Below, one piece after another: positions 9,265-17,279 of a stretch of 64,000 nucleotides of DNA. Numbering within the stretch: position 1 is the stretch's first letter; every line of letters starts with the position of its first letter. The notes under the pieces were generated by a model. It did no database searches and had not been told where the DNA came from. It saw nothing but the letters and a program-made list of their open reading frames with translations. The DNA comes from Actinopolymorpha sp. NPDC004070 (GTDB taxonomy: Bacteria > Actinomycetota > Actinomycetes > Propionibacteriales > Actinopolymorphaceae): NCBI RefSeq assembly GCF_040610475.1, contig NZ_JBEXMJ010000009.1, positions 124,001-188,000 of the forward strand, read 5' to 3'. A program made the translations under genes and the position numbers.

Positions 9265-9267
9265 GGC

Positions 9268-10017
9268 GTGGGCCGAACACCGATGGACGAACGGCAACGA
9301 GCAGGCGGCGGCCGGAGCAGGGTGGCCCTGGCCGCCGCCGTCGTCCTCGCGATGGTGGGGGTGGCGCTGCTGGGGTACGCATGGTCGAGACAGGAACCGG
9401 CGCCACCCGCTCCCGCGCGTGCCGTCGGCACCGACGAGCCGACGCCAAGGCCAACGCACACAGCGGAAACGAGCCCCAAGGCGGCACCGCGGCCGCCTGG
9501 TACGCGGGCGCGCCCAGGTGATGCCTACCAGCGTCCCACCGGACCGGTCATGGACGCCTCGGCGCCGGTCCGCATCAGTATCCCCGCCCTGCACGTCAGC
9601 ACCTCGATCATCCGGCTCGGGCTCAACCGCGACGGCACCATGCAGGTCCCACGCGGGCCGGGCAGGGCCGGGTGGTACGTGCACGGCCCCACGCCAGGTG
9701 AGCTCGGGCCCGCCGTGATTGCTGCGCACGTCACCTGGAACCGCAGACCGGACGTCTTCTTCAAGCTGGGCGCGGTGAAGCCCGGCGACCGGGTGAAGGT
9801 TTCCCGACGCGACGGCAGCACCGCGGTCTTCGAGATCACCAAGGTCGAGCAGTACGCCAAGCAGGACTTCCCGACCCAGGCCGTCTACGGGACCACCGAC
9901 CATGCCGCCCTGCGGCTGATCACCTGCGGCGGCGTCTTCGACGGCGAGAACAACCGCTACCTGGACAACGTCGTCGCGTACGCCCGGCTGCTGCCCGGTC
10001 GACCCGTCCACCACTGA
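9268..10017 (+). CDS. Class F sortase
   Basis: Membrane-anchored cysteine transpeptidase of about 250 residues. An N-terminal hydrophobic segment (VALAAAVVLAMVGVALLGYA) is followed by a proline-rich linker and a sortase beta barrel from about residue 100. Catalytic residues are visible as His in AAHVTW, Cys in LRLITCGG and Arg in NRYLDNVV. It starts 3 bp after the CHRD-like gene. GTG at 9268 keeps the two genes tightly coupled, but ATG at 9283 is an equally plausible start because neither has a well-spaced ribosome site. Sortases of this class often sit beside a single surface protein in actinobacteria and probably anchor it to the wall or membrane; here that is the preceding gene product. 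Confidence 0.85.
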   Translation: MGRTPMDERQRAGGGRSRVALAAAVVLAMVGVALLGYAWSRQEPAPPAPARAVGTDEPTPRPTHTAETSPKAAPRPPGTRARPGDAYQRPTGPVMDASAPVRISIPALHVSTSIIRLGLNRDGTMQVPRGPGRAGWYVHGPTPGELGPAVIAAHVTWNRRPDVFFKLGAVKPGDRVKVSRRDGSTAVFEITKVEQYAKQDFPTQAVYGTTDHAALRLITCGGVFDGENNRYLDNVVAYARLLPGRPVHH

Positions 10018-10059
10018 GTCGCGCCGGGTGTTTGCGCAGTGTCAACGGAAGGTGGACAG

Positions 10060-10656
10060 GTGCCGGAGGCGGCGGAGCGGTTCAGCGCGGCGGATCCTCC
10101 ACCGGACTCCCCGGAGGATCTTCTGGTACGGGTGGGCCACGGTGACGAGCGGGCGTTCGAGGAGCTGTACGGCCACCTCGTCTCCCCGGTTTTCGGCCTG
10201 GTCGTGCGGATCGTGCGGGATCCGGCGCAGGCGGAGGAGGTCACCCAGGAGGTGTTCGTGGAAGTCTGGCGAACCGCCGGCCGGTTCGATCCGAATCGCG
10301 GCTCCGCCATGGCCTACGCGGTGACGCTGGCGCATCGGCGCTCGGTGGACCGGGTGCGCTCCGTGCAGAAGTCCACCGACCGGGAGCGCGCCTCCGCGAT
10401 CTCGGAGCAGACGCCGGCCTTCGACGTGGTCTCGGACCAGGTGGAGGTACGGCTGGAACGCGAGCAGGTCCGGCGGTGTCTGGGATCCCTGACGCAGCTG
10501 CAGCGCGAAGCGGTGGACCTGGCCTACTACGCCGGTTACACCTATCGCGAGGTCGCCGAGATTCTGGGGGCGAACGTGGCCACTGTCAAGACGCGGATGC
10601 GCGACGGACTGATCAGGCTTCGGGACTGCCTCGGTGTCACGAACGGAGCACCATGA
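10060..10656 (+). CDS. sigK: ECF sigma factor, SigK type
   Basis: A two-domain extracytoplasmic-function sigma factor of 198 residues. The sigma2 region has EDLLVRVGHGDERAFEELY and QAEEVTQEVFVEVW. Sigma4 has LTQLQREAVDLAYYAGYTY and the recognition helix around ANVATVKTRMRDGLIRLR. GTG at 10060 is chosen because GGAAGG lies 7 bp before it; GTG at 10039 would add seven residues without a ribosome site. The gene ends in an ATGA overlap with the anti-sigma gene, so the two are translationally coupled. Family knowledge: SigK is released from membrane-bound RskA and drives genes for exported proteins, commonly its own operon. Confidence 0.85.
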   Translation: MPEAAERFSAADPPPDSPEDLLVRVGHGDERAFEELYGHLVSPVFGLVVRIVRDPAQAEEVTQEVFVEVWRTAGRFDPNRGSAMAYAVTLAHRRSVDRVRSVQKSTDRERASAISEQTPAFDVVSDQVEVRLEREQVRRCLGSLTQLQREAVDLAYYAGYTYREVAEILGANVATVKTRMRDGLIRLRDCLGVTNGAP

Positions 10657-11372
10657 TGAACGCTTTCGACGTGCACACCCTGGCCGGCGCCTACGCCCTG
10701 GACGCCGTACCGGCCGACGAATGTGAAGTCTTCGAGGCGCACCTGCGGAAGTGCCGGGGATGCCGGTCCGAGCTCGACGAGTTCGGCGAAACGGCGGTCC
10801 GGCTCGCCGCCGCGGTTGCCGTTCCTCCTCCTGCGCGGCTCAGGGAACGCGTGCTGGAGCAGGTGAGCTGGACCCGCCAGCTCGCCCCGGTCGTCTCCCG
10901 GCCGGGCACCCACCGCGGCCGGCTGGGCCGCCGGTTGTTCGCTGCCGCGGCGGCCGTGGTGTTGATCGTGGCTGCCGGCGTCACCGGCGTCCAGATCCAC
11001 CAGCTGCAAGGTCGAACGGCTCAGCAGCAGCTGATCACCTCGATCGTCGCCGCGCCCGACGCGCGGAGCATCCACGGCGGAATCTCACGTGGCGGGCGTC
11101 TCACGCTGGTGTTCTCCCGGCGCCAGGCCAGGACTCTGGTGATCGTCGACCATCTTCCGCCACCACCGAAGGGGCATGCGTACCAGATGTGGCTGCTGGA
11201 CAACGGGACCGCGCGGTCGGCCGGCATGCTCGACGTCTCGGCTCCCGCCCAGCTGACCCGGGTCGTCAAGTCGTCGTTGACAGGTGCGGACGGCTTCGGC
11301 CTCACCGTCGAACCCCGAGGCGGCTCTCGTCGGCCCACCACGCCGACCATCGCGCATCTTTCCCTGAGCTGA
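10653..11372 (+). CDS. rskA: Anti-sigma K factor, RskA type
   Basis: A 239-residue membrane anti-sigma factor. The N-terminal anti-sigma domain has TLAGAYALDAVPADE and the zinc motif HLRKCRGC (H-x3-C-x2-C). One membrane segment (LFAAAAAVVLIVAAGVTG) lies near residue 95, and the extracytoplasmic RskA domain has LVFSRRQARTLVIVDHLPPPP, AYQMWLLDNG and a closing GFGLTVEPRGGS. The start overlaps the sigK stop as ATGA; a second ATG directly follows. It should hold SigK at the membrane until regulated proteolysis frees it. Confidence 0.88.
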   Translation: MMNAFDVHTLAGAYALDAVPADECEVFEAHLRKCRGCRSELDEFGETAVRLAAAVAVPPPARLRERVLEQVSWTRQLAPVVSRPGTHRGRLGRRLFAAAAAVVLIVAAGVTGVQIHQLQGRTAQQQLITSIVAAPDARSIHGGISRGGRLTLVFSRRQARTLVIVDHLPPPPKGHAYQMWLLDNGTARSAGMLDVSAPAQLTRVVKSSLTGADGFGLTVEPRGGSRRPTTPTIAHLSLS

Positions 11373-11455
11373 TCCGAGGTGAGCGTCAGTGTCGATTCGC
11401 TCGCCCTCTCCGACGAGGATGGGGGAAAGAGAGGTGATCCTCGCGGCACGGCCGC

Positions 11456-11628
11456 GCCGACCCCGTCGTTCCGATCGAGCAGAGCCGGGGCTATGTCCGG
11501 GCCGCGACCGCCGCCGGTGACCACGCGAGTCTGGTCGAGGTCGACGGGGACCACTTCGCCCTCATCGATCCGAACTCACCCGCCTGGCACACGACGATCG
11601 GCTGCCTGCCCGGACTCAGCACCTCCAC
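11456..11628 (+). pseudogene. C-terminal scrap of an alpha/beta hydrolase
   Basis: In one frame the sequence reads DPVVPIEQSRGYVRAATAAG, then LVEVDGDHFALIDPNSPAW. This is the usual end of an alpha/beta hydrolase: the catalytic Asp region (DPVVP) followed by the catalytic His (GDHF). No start codon, oxyanion region or nucleophile elbow remains upstream, and the frame is closed by a TGA at 11435. It is wedged between rskA and terC and appears to be what is left after a deletion. Confidence 0.65.
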
Positions 11629-11631
11629 GCG

Positions 11632-12747
11632 TCACCGATCTCCCGACTGAGCGGGCTGCTTGCTGTCCGGTCGCGCCGGATCACCAGTGTCGTCCTCGGA
11701 GTTCGCCCTGGTGGCGCCACGCCGGACCGCGATCTGGCTGGTGAGCGTGGTCACCGCGAGGACGGCGACGATCACGCCGAGGGAGAGCAGGGTCGGGATC
11801 TCCGGAACCGACGGCCACTGCAGATGTGCCCAGTGCAAGCCGAGCTTGACGCCGATGAAGGCGAGGATGACCGCCAGCCCGTAGTTGAGGTGCACCAACT
11901 TCGTCAGGGCCCCCTGGAGTACGAAATACAACGCGCGCAGGCCCAGGAGGGCGAACGCGTTGGTGACGAACACCAGGTAGGGGTCTCCGGTGATCCCGTA
12001 CACCGCGGGAACGGAGTCGACGGCGAACACGATGTCGACGGACAGCACCGCCACGACGGCCAGCGCCAACGGCGTGAGGGCGCGGCGGCCGTTCACTCGC
12101 CCGAGCATCCGCGGGCCTTCGTACTCCGTGGTGACCGGCACGAAGCGCCGGACCAGTCGCACGCTCCGCAGAGCGTCCACGTCCACGTTGTGACTCGGTC
12201 CGGCCATCGCGTCCTTGAGGATCTTCACCGCCGTGACCACGAGGATGAGGCTGAAGACCAGGAACGTCCAGTCGAACCGCTCGAGCGCCGCCGCACCCAG
12301 GGCGATGAAGATCCCCCGAAGTACCAGCGCACCGACGATCCCGTACATGAGGACCCGTTGCTGGAGCGCCTGGGGGACGGCGAATGCCGCGAGCAGGAGC
12401 ATGAACACGAAGAGGTTGTCGACGCTGAGCGACTTCTCCACGAGGTAGCCGGTCAGGTACTCCACGCCGCGATCGGCCCCGTGCTGCCACCACACGTAGA
12501 CGCCGAAGGTCAGCGGAAGGGCGACGTAGAAGGCCGACCACCGCAGCGCCTCGCGCATCGACACCTTGTGCGGACGCCGCGTGAGTGCCAGGTCGAGCGC
12601 GATCAGGCCCAGGATCGTTCCGAGAGTGACCGCCCACAGCGTCGGCGTGCCGATCGTGTCGATCGCCGAGTTCGCGGCGCTCGTGGGCACGGACTGTGCG
12701 TAGGTCAGGTGGCCGAATACGGGGGATTCGGGCGAAGTTGCGAGCAT
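11632..12747 (-). CDS. TerC-family membrane metal-ion exporter
   Basis: A 371-residue TerC protein with about nine membrane segments. Family landmarks are EKSLSVDNLFVFMLL and, in the second half, VDIVFAVDSVPAV, whose acidic residues line the ion path. The ATG at 12747 has GGAGG 8 bp upstream. TerC proteins are associated with manganese (and tellurite) resistance and can supply manganese efflux to exported enzymes. The leader of this gene carries a manganese-riboswitch-like structure, which supports a manganese role. The C-terminal tail is polar and acidic. Confidence 0.88.
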   Translation of the reverse strand: MLATSPESPVFGHLTYAQSVPTSAANSAIDTIGTPTLWAVTLGTILGLIALDLALTRRPHKVSMREALRWSAFYVALPLTFGVYVWWQHGADRGVEYLTGYLVEKSLSVDNLFVFMLLLAAFAVPQALQQRVLMYGIVGALVLRGIFIALGAAALERFDWTFLVFSLILVVTAVKILKDAMAGPSHNVDVDALRSVRLVRRFVPVTTEYEGPRMLGRVNGRRALTPLALAVVAVLSVDIVFAVDSVPAVYGITGDPYLVFVTNAFALLGLRALYFVLQGALTKLVHLNYGLAVILAFIGVKLGLHWAHLQWPSVPEIPTLLSLGVIVAVLAVTTLTSQIAVRRGATRANSEDDTGDPARPDSKQPAQSGDR

Positions 12748-12762
12748 GCAAAAACCTCCATC

Positions 12763-12868
12763 GGTGGACTCCGACGAAGGTCTTCCTCAGCTGGCGCGCT
12801 CCACGGGCCGGGCAGAAGCCGTATTGACGACACGTGGCAATGGAGGTACTCCCCTTCGGGAGGCAGAC
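12763..12868 (-). promoter_or_regulatory. yybP-ykoY-type manganese riboswitch in the terC leader
   Basis: Read on the leftward strand the leader contains CCCGAAGGGGAGTA, an internal stem, and then CAGCTGAGGAAGACCTTCG. The pair GGGGAGTA and CTGAGRAAGACCTT are the conserved strands of the yybP-ykoY aptamer, which binds manganese and commonly precedes TerC and YkoY genes. A short hairpin (TCGG, CCGA) lies between the aptamer and the GGAGG ribosome site, suggesting translational control. Boundaries are approximate because the fold was judged by eye. Confidence 0.75.
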
Positions 12869-12986
12869 TAACAAACCATCCAGCCGGCCGCCCACCGCGG
12901 ATCGCCCTGGATTGACACGGGTCGCTCGGTTAAGTACCCCGAAGGTAAGCACCACCTCCCCGGACGAGACAGGGAACGGGTGACCA

Positions 12987-13958
12987 ATGAGCTCCGACGG
13001 CGAAACGAACGGTTCGAGCACCGACCCGACACAGCCCGGCGACACTCCGACGGTTCGCCGGTGCGCGACCATGGACGTCCACCGCCGCCTCCTCTCGACC
13101 AGCGCGGACTACGTGCGCGCCCGGGACCTGATCGAGAACGAGACCATGCGCCTGGTCCGCGGCGCCACGGGCCGGGACGGAGTGACGCGCATTCCCGTGG
13201 TCGTGCACGTCGTCTGGAACACAGCGGACCAGAACGTCCCCGACGCGCAGGTCGCCTCGCAGATCGAGGTGCTGAACCAGGACTTCCGGCGTACGAACGT
13301 CGACGTGGACAGCGCGCCGCCGGCGTTTCTTCCGCTGGCCAGTGACGGCCGCGTCGAGTTCTTCCTGGCCGAGACGGCGCCGGACGGGGCGCCGACCACG
13401 GGAATCGAACGCCGGCAGACGACGGAGTCCTCGTTCGGCGACGACGACGCCGTGAAGTCGTACGACTCAGGCGGTCTCGACGCCTGGCCGGCAGACACCT
13501 ACCTCAACCTCTGGGTGTGCCCGCTGGGCGGAGGGTTGCTCGGGTACGCGCAGTTTCCCGGCGGACCGCCGGAGACCGACGGCGTGGTGATCCTGCACTC
13601 GGGGTTCGGCACGAGCGGCACCGCTGCCGCGCCGTTCGACCTCGGTCGTACGACGACCCACGAGGTCGGCCACTGGCTCAACCTCAACCACATCTGGGGA
13701 GACGACGGCACCGGATGCTTCGGCACCGACAACGTGTCCGACACCCCGAACCAGGGAGGCCCCAACTACGGCAAGCCCACCTTCCCGCACGTCAGCTGCA
13801 GCAACGGGCCGAACGGCGACATGTTCATGAACTACATGGACTACGTCGACGACGCCGCCATGGTCATGTTCACGGCCGGGCAGGTGGCGCGTATGCAGGC
13901 GTGCCTGGCCGGTCCGCGAAGCTCGATCGGGGCCGAGGAGCCTGTCCCGTCGGGATGA
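12987..13958 (+). CDS. M43 (pappalysin-like) zinc metalloprotease
   Basis: The 323-residue protein carries the metzincin zinc site [16 protein letters not shown] near residue 225 and a Met-turn region in FMNYMDY near 285, diagnostic of the cytophagalysin/pappalysin family. The core opens with [16 protein letters not shown], as in many bacterial M43 proteins. Conserved cysteines (WVCP, GTGCF, VSCS, MQACL) suggest disulfides. However, the N-terminus ([14 protein letters not shown]) has no recognisable signal peptide or membrane segment. Export may use another route, or the enzyme acts in the cytoplasm or after lysis. A small uncharacterised gene follows at 14029. Confidence 0.85.
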   Translation: MSSDGETNGSSTDPTQPGDTPTVRRCATMDVHRRLLSTSADYVRARDLIENETMRLVRGATGRDGVTRIPVVVHVVWNTADQNVPDAQVASQIEVLNQDFRRTNVDVDSAPPAFLPLASDGRVEFFLAETAPDGAPTTGIERRQTTESSFGDDDAVKSYDSGGLDAWPADTYLNLWVCPLGGGLLGYAQFPGGPPETDGVVILHSGFGTSGTAAAPFDLGRTTTHEVGHWLNLNHIWGDDGTGCFGTDNVSDTPNQGGPNYGKPTFPHVSCSNGPNGDMFMNYMDYVDDAAMVMFTAGQVARMQACLAGPRSSIGAEEPVPSG

Positions 13959-14028
13959 CCCCGCCTCTGGGCGATACTGCGGGGGAGCAGGCTGTCTCAC
14001 CCCCCCGACGAGGGAAGGTCCGCCGACG

Positions 14029-14340
14029 ATGAGCGCGCCCGATGAACCGTCCTCGGTCCGAGGCAGCTGGACGCACTCCTTCGAGGAGGACGACTCGGGA
14101 CTCGAGGTGTATCGACCGACCGAGACCTTCGCGTTTCCCCCGGCGCGCAGAGGCCGCGAACGGCTCACCTTCGACGGTGAGGAGGTGGTCGTGTCGGTTC
14201 CCGGCCCGGACGACCGGTCACGACCGCGTACGACGCTCGGCCGCGTAGGCCCGGATCGGTTCGGCGAACCGGAAACCGGGGCCGAGACCCTCGAGATCGT
14301 GGAGGCCACGCCGGAGATCCTCCGGATACGCCGGAGCTGA
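14029..14340 (+). CDS. Small uncharacterised protein downstream of the M43 protease
   Basis: A 103-residue acidic protein with GGGAAGG before its ATG. The sequence starts with a GSWTHSFEEDD segment, followed by VYRPTETFAFPPARRGRERL and alternating short strands (ERLTFDGEEVVVSVPGPDD, LEIVEATPEILRIRR). This looks like a small beta-barrel or lipocalin-like fold. No signal peptide is visible. It lies 70 bp after the metalloprotease on the same strand. It could be a partner or inhibitor of that enzyme, but nothing in the sequence proves it. I do not recognise a named family. Confidence 0.6.
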   Translation: MSAPDEPSSVRGSWTHSFEEDDSGLEVYRPTETFAFPPARRGRERLTFDGEEVVVSVPGPDDRSRPRTTLGRVGPDRFGEPETGAETLEIVEATPEILRIRRS

Positions 14341-14361
14341 CTCAGGCCGGACGCCCCGGAT

Positions 14362-15477
14362 CTACAGCTCGACCACCTGGCCGGTGGCGATGGACTCGTC
14401 CGCGGCCATCACGATGCGCAGGCTCGTCACGGCATCGTCCATCTCGCTGCCGAGGTCGAGATCGTGGTTGATCGCTTGGAGTAGGTGCCGTTGCTCCTTC
14501 TCGCAGAGCTCGTCGTGGCCGGGTTCGTCGGCCATGGCGATGCGCTCGTCGCGCAGGTCGTACGTGCCGCCAGGGGACTTCTCGGCGTGGTGCCACAGGA
14601 TCTGGTTCGTCCTGGTGTGCGTGTTGATGTCGTCGGAGCGGACGGCGACGTCGCCGGCGGCCATCACGATCGACACCGAACCCTTCGGCCCCACGACATC
14701 CTTGACGAAGAAGGCGGTCTCGCTCATCATCGGGCCCCAGCCGGCTTCGTACCACCCGACCGAGCCGTCGGCGAAGGTGACCTGCAGCATGCCGTAGTTG
14801 TTCAGTGGAACCTCGTCGGTGAGCCGAGCGCCGATGGCGTGCACGCGCACCGGCTTCGCGGAGGTCATCTGGCACATCACGTCGACGTAGTGCACCCCGC
14901 AGTCGACGATAGGTGGGAAGCTGCTCATCAGCCGCTTGTGCCAGTCCCAGGTCTCGCCGTTGGACTGCTGGTTGAGGTTCATCCGGAACACCAGGGGAGT
15001 GCCGAGCTGACGGGCGATCTCCACGAACCTGGTCCACGACGGGTGGCGGCGCAGGATGTATCCCACGACCAGCTTCCGACCGGTACGCCGCGCGGTGTCG
15101 ACCACGGCCTGCGCCGACTCGACGGTCTCGGCGAGTGGCTTCTCGACGAAGACGTGAGCGCCGGCCTCCATCGCCTGGATGGCGTAGGCGGCGTGGGTGT
15201 CCGGGAGCGTGTTGATCGAGACGACGTCCGGACGGAGCTCGGCCAGTGCCTCGTCGTAGCTGGTGAACCTCTTCGCGTCCCTGAGCGGCTCCGGCAGGTC
15301 CAGGTCGTTGACGTGCCGGGTGCACACGCCCACCACGTCGTACTCCGGAATCCGGGCGTAGGCCAGTGCGTGTGACATGCCCATGTTTCCCAGCCCGACC
15401 ACCAGAACCCGATGCCTCACGGTCCACCTCGATCCGGTACGCCCGCCTGTGCGGCTGTCGATGGGTGCATCGCTCAC
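14362..15477 (-). CDS. Gfo/Idh/MocA-family NAD(P)-dependent oxidoreductase
   Basis: A 371-residue sugar or inositol dehydrogenase-type enzyme. The N-terminal Rossmann fold has VLVVGLGNMGMSHALAYA, then the family lysine in HVFVEKPLAETVE, and the C-terminal sheet domain includes VDCGVHYVDVMCQM, where the His serves catalysis. GTG at 15477 is taken as the start; a TTG at 15504 sits directly against AGGAGG with no spacing and is less likely. A start at GTG in TVRHRVLVV would also leave a complete fold. These enzymes oxidise or epimerise sugars and cyclitols in the cytoplasm; the substrate is unknown. A second family member lies 400 bp away on the same strand. Confidence 0.85.
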   Translation of the reverse strand: MSDAPIDSRTGGRTGSRWTVRHRVLVVGLGNMGMSHALAYARIPEYDVVGVCTRHVNDLDLPEPLRDAKRFTSYDEALAELRPDVVSINTLPDTHAAYAIQAMEAGAHVFVEKPLAETVESAQAVVDTARRTGRKLVVGYILRRHPSWTRFVEIARQLGTPLVFRMNLNQQSNGETWDWHKRLMSSFPPIVDCGVHYVDVMCQMTSAKPVRVHAIGARLTDEVPLNNYGMLQVTFADGSVGWYEAGWGPMMSETAFFVKDVVGPKGSVSIVMAAGDVAVRSDDINTHTRTNQILWHHAEKSPGGTYDLRDERIAMADEPGHDELCEKEQRHLLQAINHDLDLGSEMDDAVTSLRIVMAADESIATGQVVEL

Positions 15478-15581
15478 TTTGCCGCCGCCCTCGCCGCTCG
15501 GCAACCTCCTGAGACCGTCCGAAGAAGGCTGCCGCCCCTCCTACCGAGCCGGTTTCCCGAAACACCTGTCGTCCGGCGACC

Positions 15582-15842
15582 GTGACCCTCAAGCGCGGCC
15601 AGACGAACGAACTGGAGTTGTGGGCCTGGCACGAGGCGGCGGTTTCGGGGGACGTGCGGGCCGCCCGCAAGGACTGCACGCGGGTCATGTACGCCGTGGA
15701 CGGCAAGCCGGTGGCGCGCTGTCACCTCGACCACGCGTGGCCGTCCACGTTGGAGGTCGGCGCGCTCAAGGCCGGCCCGGCCGAGGCGCTGTACGAGACG
15801 GTCACGCTCATCTGCGAGCGTCTCCACCGGCTCGCGCCCTGA
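15582..15842 (+). pseudogene. Truncated phage-tail-tube (T4 gp19-like) gene
   Basis: From a GTG the frame reads VTLKRGQTNELELWAWHEA, YAVDGKPVARCHLDHAWPS and ends with CERLHRLAP. This is the C-terminal half of contractile-tail or extracellular-injection-system tube proteins, which are usually about 145 residues. The N-terminal half (F-x-V-x-I-D-G, G-x-F-x-E-V-S-G-L) is missing: the in-frame upstream sequence shows no similarity. No other tail genes are nearby. It could be a short expressed domain, but a remnant of a lost injection-system or phage locus is more likely. Confidence 0.55.
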
Positions 15843-15869
15843 CGCCCCAGGGCTTACCGGATGAGGATC

Positions 15870-17114
15870 TCAGGTGGTCCGGGCCTGGACGTCCCGCGGC
15901 ACGGTCACGGTCACGTCGTCGTACTTGCCGTCCAGTACGTCGTCGAAGTTCACCCGCTCGCCAAGCGTGGCCGAGACGTACATCGAACGCACCAGTGCCA
16001 GGGACAGCAGCGCCTCCTCGGTCGTGACCAGCGGCTGCCGCCGGTCACGGATCGCGGCTGCGATGTCGTCGTACTGCCGAGTGTGGCCGGCGGCGAAGGT
16101 GTCCGCCTGATTGCGGCTGCCCGCGAACTCGTCGCCTCCCGTACGGGGGCCGAGCAGTGTCTCGACCTGGTTGCCGATGGTCTTCGCCTCGCGGAGGTTC
16201 TCGGAGACCTCGCCGTCGCCGGCGTGGAAGTAACGCAACTCGTCGTTGTCCTGGATCGCCGAGCCCAACGAGCCGTGCACCTGCAGCCGCGCGGTCAGCC
16301 CTGGATAGGCAGCGGTCGTCATGTGGATGACCGCGAGGGCTCCGGACTCGAACCGCACGGTGGCGGTCGCGGTGTCCTCGATCTCGATGCGTTCGTGGTC
16401 GAGCTGCCCGATGTGGGCGTAGACCTCGACCGGCCGGCCGCAGAACCAGCGCAGCAGGTCGACGGTGTGGATTCCCTGGTTCATCACCGCGCCGCCACCG
16501 TCCAGTGCCCAGGTGCCGCGCCAGTCACCGGAGTCGTAGTAGCCCTGACTGCGGTACCACGCCATGCTGGCCACGGCGGAGGTGATCCGGCCGAACCTTC
16601 CGTCCGCGATCGCCGCGCGGATCAGCGCGCTTCCCGGGTCGAAGCGGTGCTGGCTGATCACCGAGACGACCTGGCCGGACCTCTCGGCTCGCGCGACGCG
16701 TGCGGCGAACTCGCGGCTCTTGGCCACCGACACGTCGAGTGGCTTCTCGATGACCACGTGCAGTCCGGCGTCGATCACCTCGAGCGCGTTGTCGATGTGG
16801 TAGCCGCTGGGGGTGCAGATCACGGCCAGGTCCACGGTGCCGGACTCGACCGCCTCGGTGATCGAGTCGTAGACGACCGGTCCGGTGGCCCCGAGCTCGG
16901 CCACCCTCCGCGCGAGCCGCTCCGACGCCGTTCTGTCGACGTCCACGAGCGCGGTCACGGCGAAGCCGGGGTGCTGGGTGAGCACTTCGGCGTGCAGAAC
17001 GGCGATCACGCCACACCCGATGATCAGTGCGCGGACGGGGGCATCGGTCCGTTCCGGCGCGGACTGGCCCGACCCGGCCCGGTCCGTCGCGGTGGTCGAT
17101 GGGGGTGTCGTCAC
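15870..17114 (-). CDS. Gfo/Idh/MocA-family oxidoreductase
   Basis: A 414-residue enzyme with a short variable N-terminal tail, the Rossmann motif ALIIGCGVIAVLHAEVL, the active-site lysine in LHVVIEKPLDVSVAKS, and the C-terminal domain with GGGAVMNQGIHTVDLLRWF. The GTG start has AGGA 10 bp upstream. It is only distantly similar to the neighbouring family member, so this is not a recent duplication. The role is a cytoplasmic sugar or cyclitol dehydrogenase; no transporter or regulator is adjacent that would reveal the substrate. Confidence 0.85.
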   Translation of the reverse strand: MTTPPSTTATDRAGSGQSAPERTDAPVRALIIGCGVIAVLHAEVLTQHPGFAVTALVDVDRTASERLARRVAELGATGPVVYDSITEAVESGTVDLAVICTPSGYHIDNALEVIDAGLHVVIEKPLDVSVAKSREFAARVARAERSGQVVSVISQHRFDPGSALIRAAIADGRFGRITSAVASMAWYRSQGYYDSGDWRGTWALDGGGAVMNQGIHTVDLLRWFCGRPVEVYAHIGQLDHERIEIEDTATATVRFESGALAVIHMTTAAYPGLTARLQVHGSLGSAIQDNDELRYFHAGDGEVSENLREAKTIGNQVETLLGPRTGGDEFAGSRNQADTFAAGHTRQYDDIAAAIRDRRQPLVTTEEALLSLALVRSMYVSATLGERVNFDDVLDGKYDDVTVTVPRDVQARTT

Positions 17115-17279
17115 GAGACGTCAGTCCTGTCGTCGTTGTGTAGCGAGCGTTCGACTCCGGCATCAAAGGGTATTCATCGTACTTCTCGCAGCCGACCCCG
17201 CTGTGCCTGGCTTCGGCCAGGCCGACCGCTCTTGGCCTCTGCGCCGGTCCCTGGGGGCTGCCGACACCACTCGAGATCT

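Noticed and set aside
15478..15504. TTG start for the first Gfo/Idh/MocA gene
   Set aside because: AGGAGG touches the TTG with no spacer, so ribosome positioning would fail; the GTG at 15477 is preferred.
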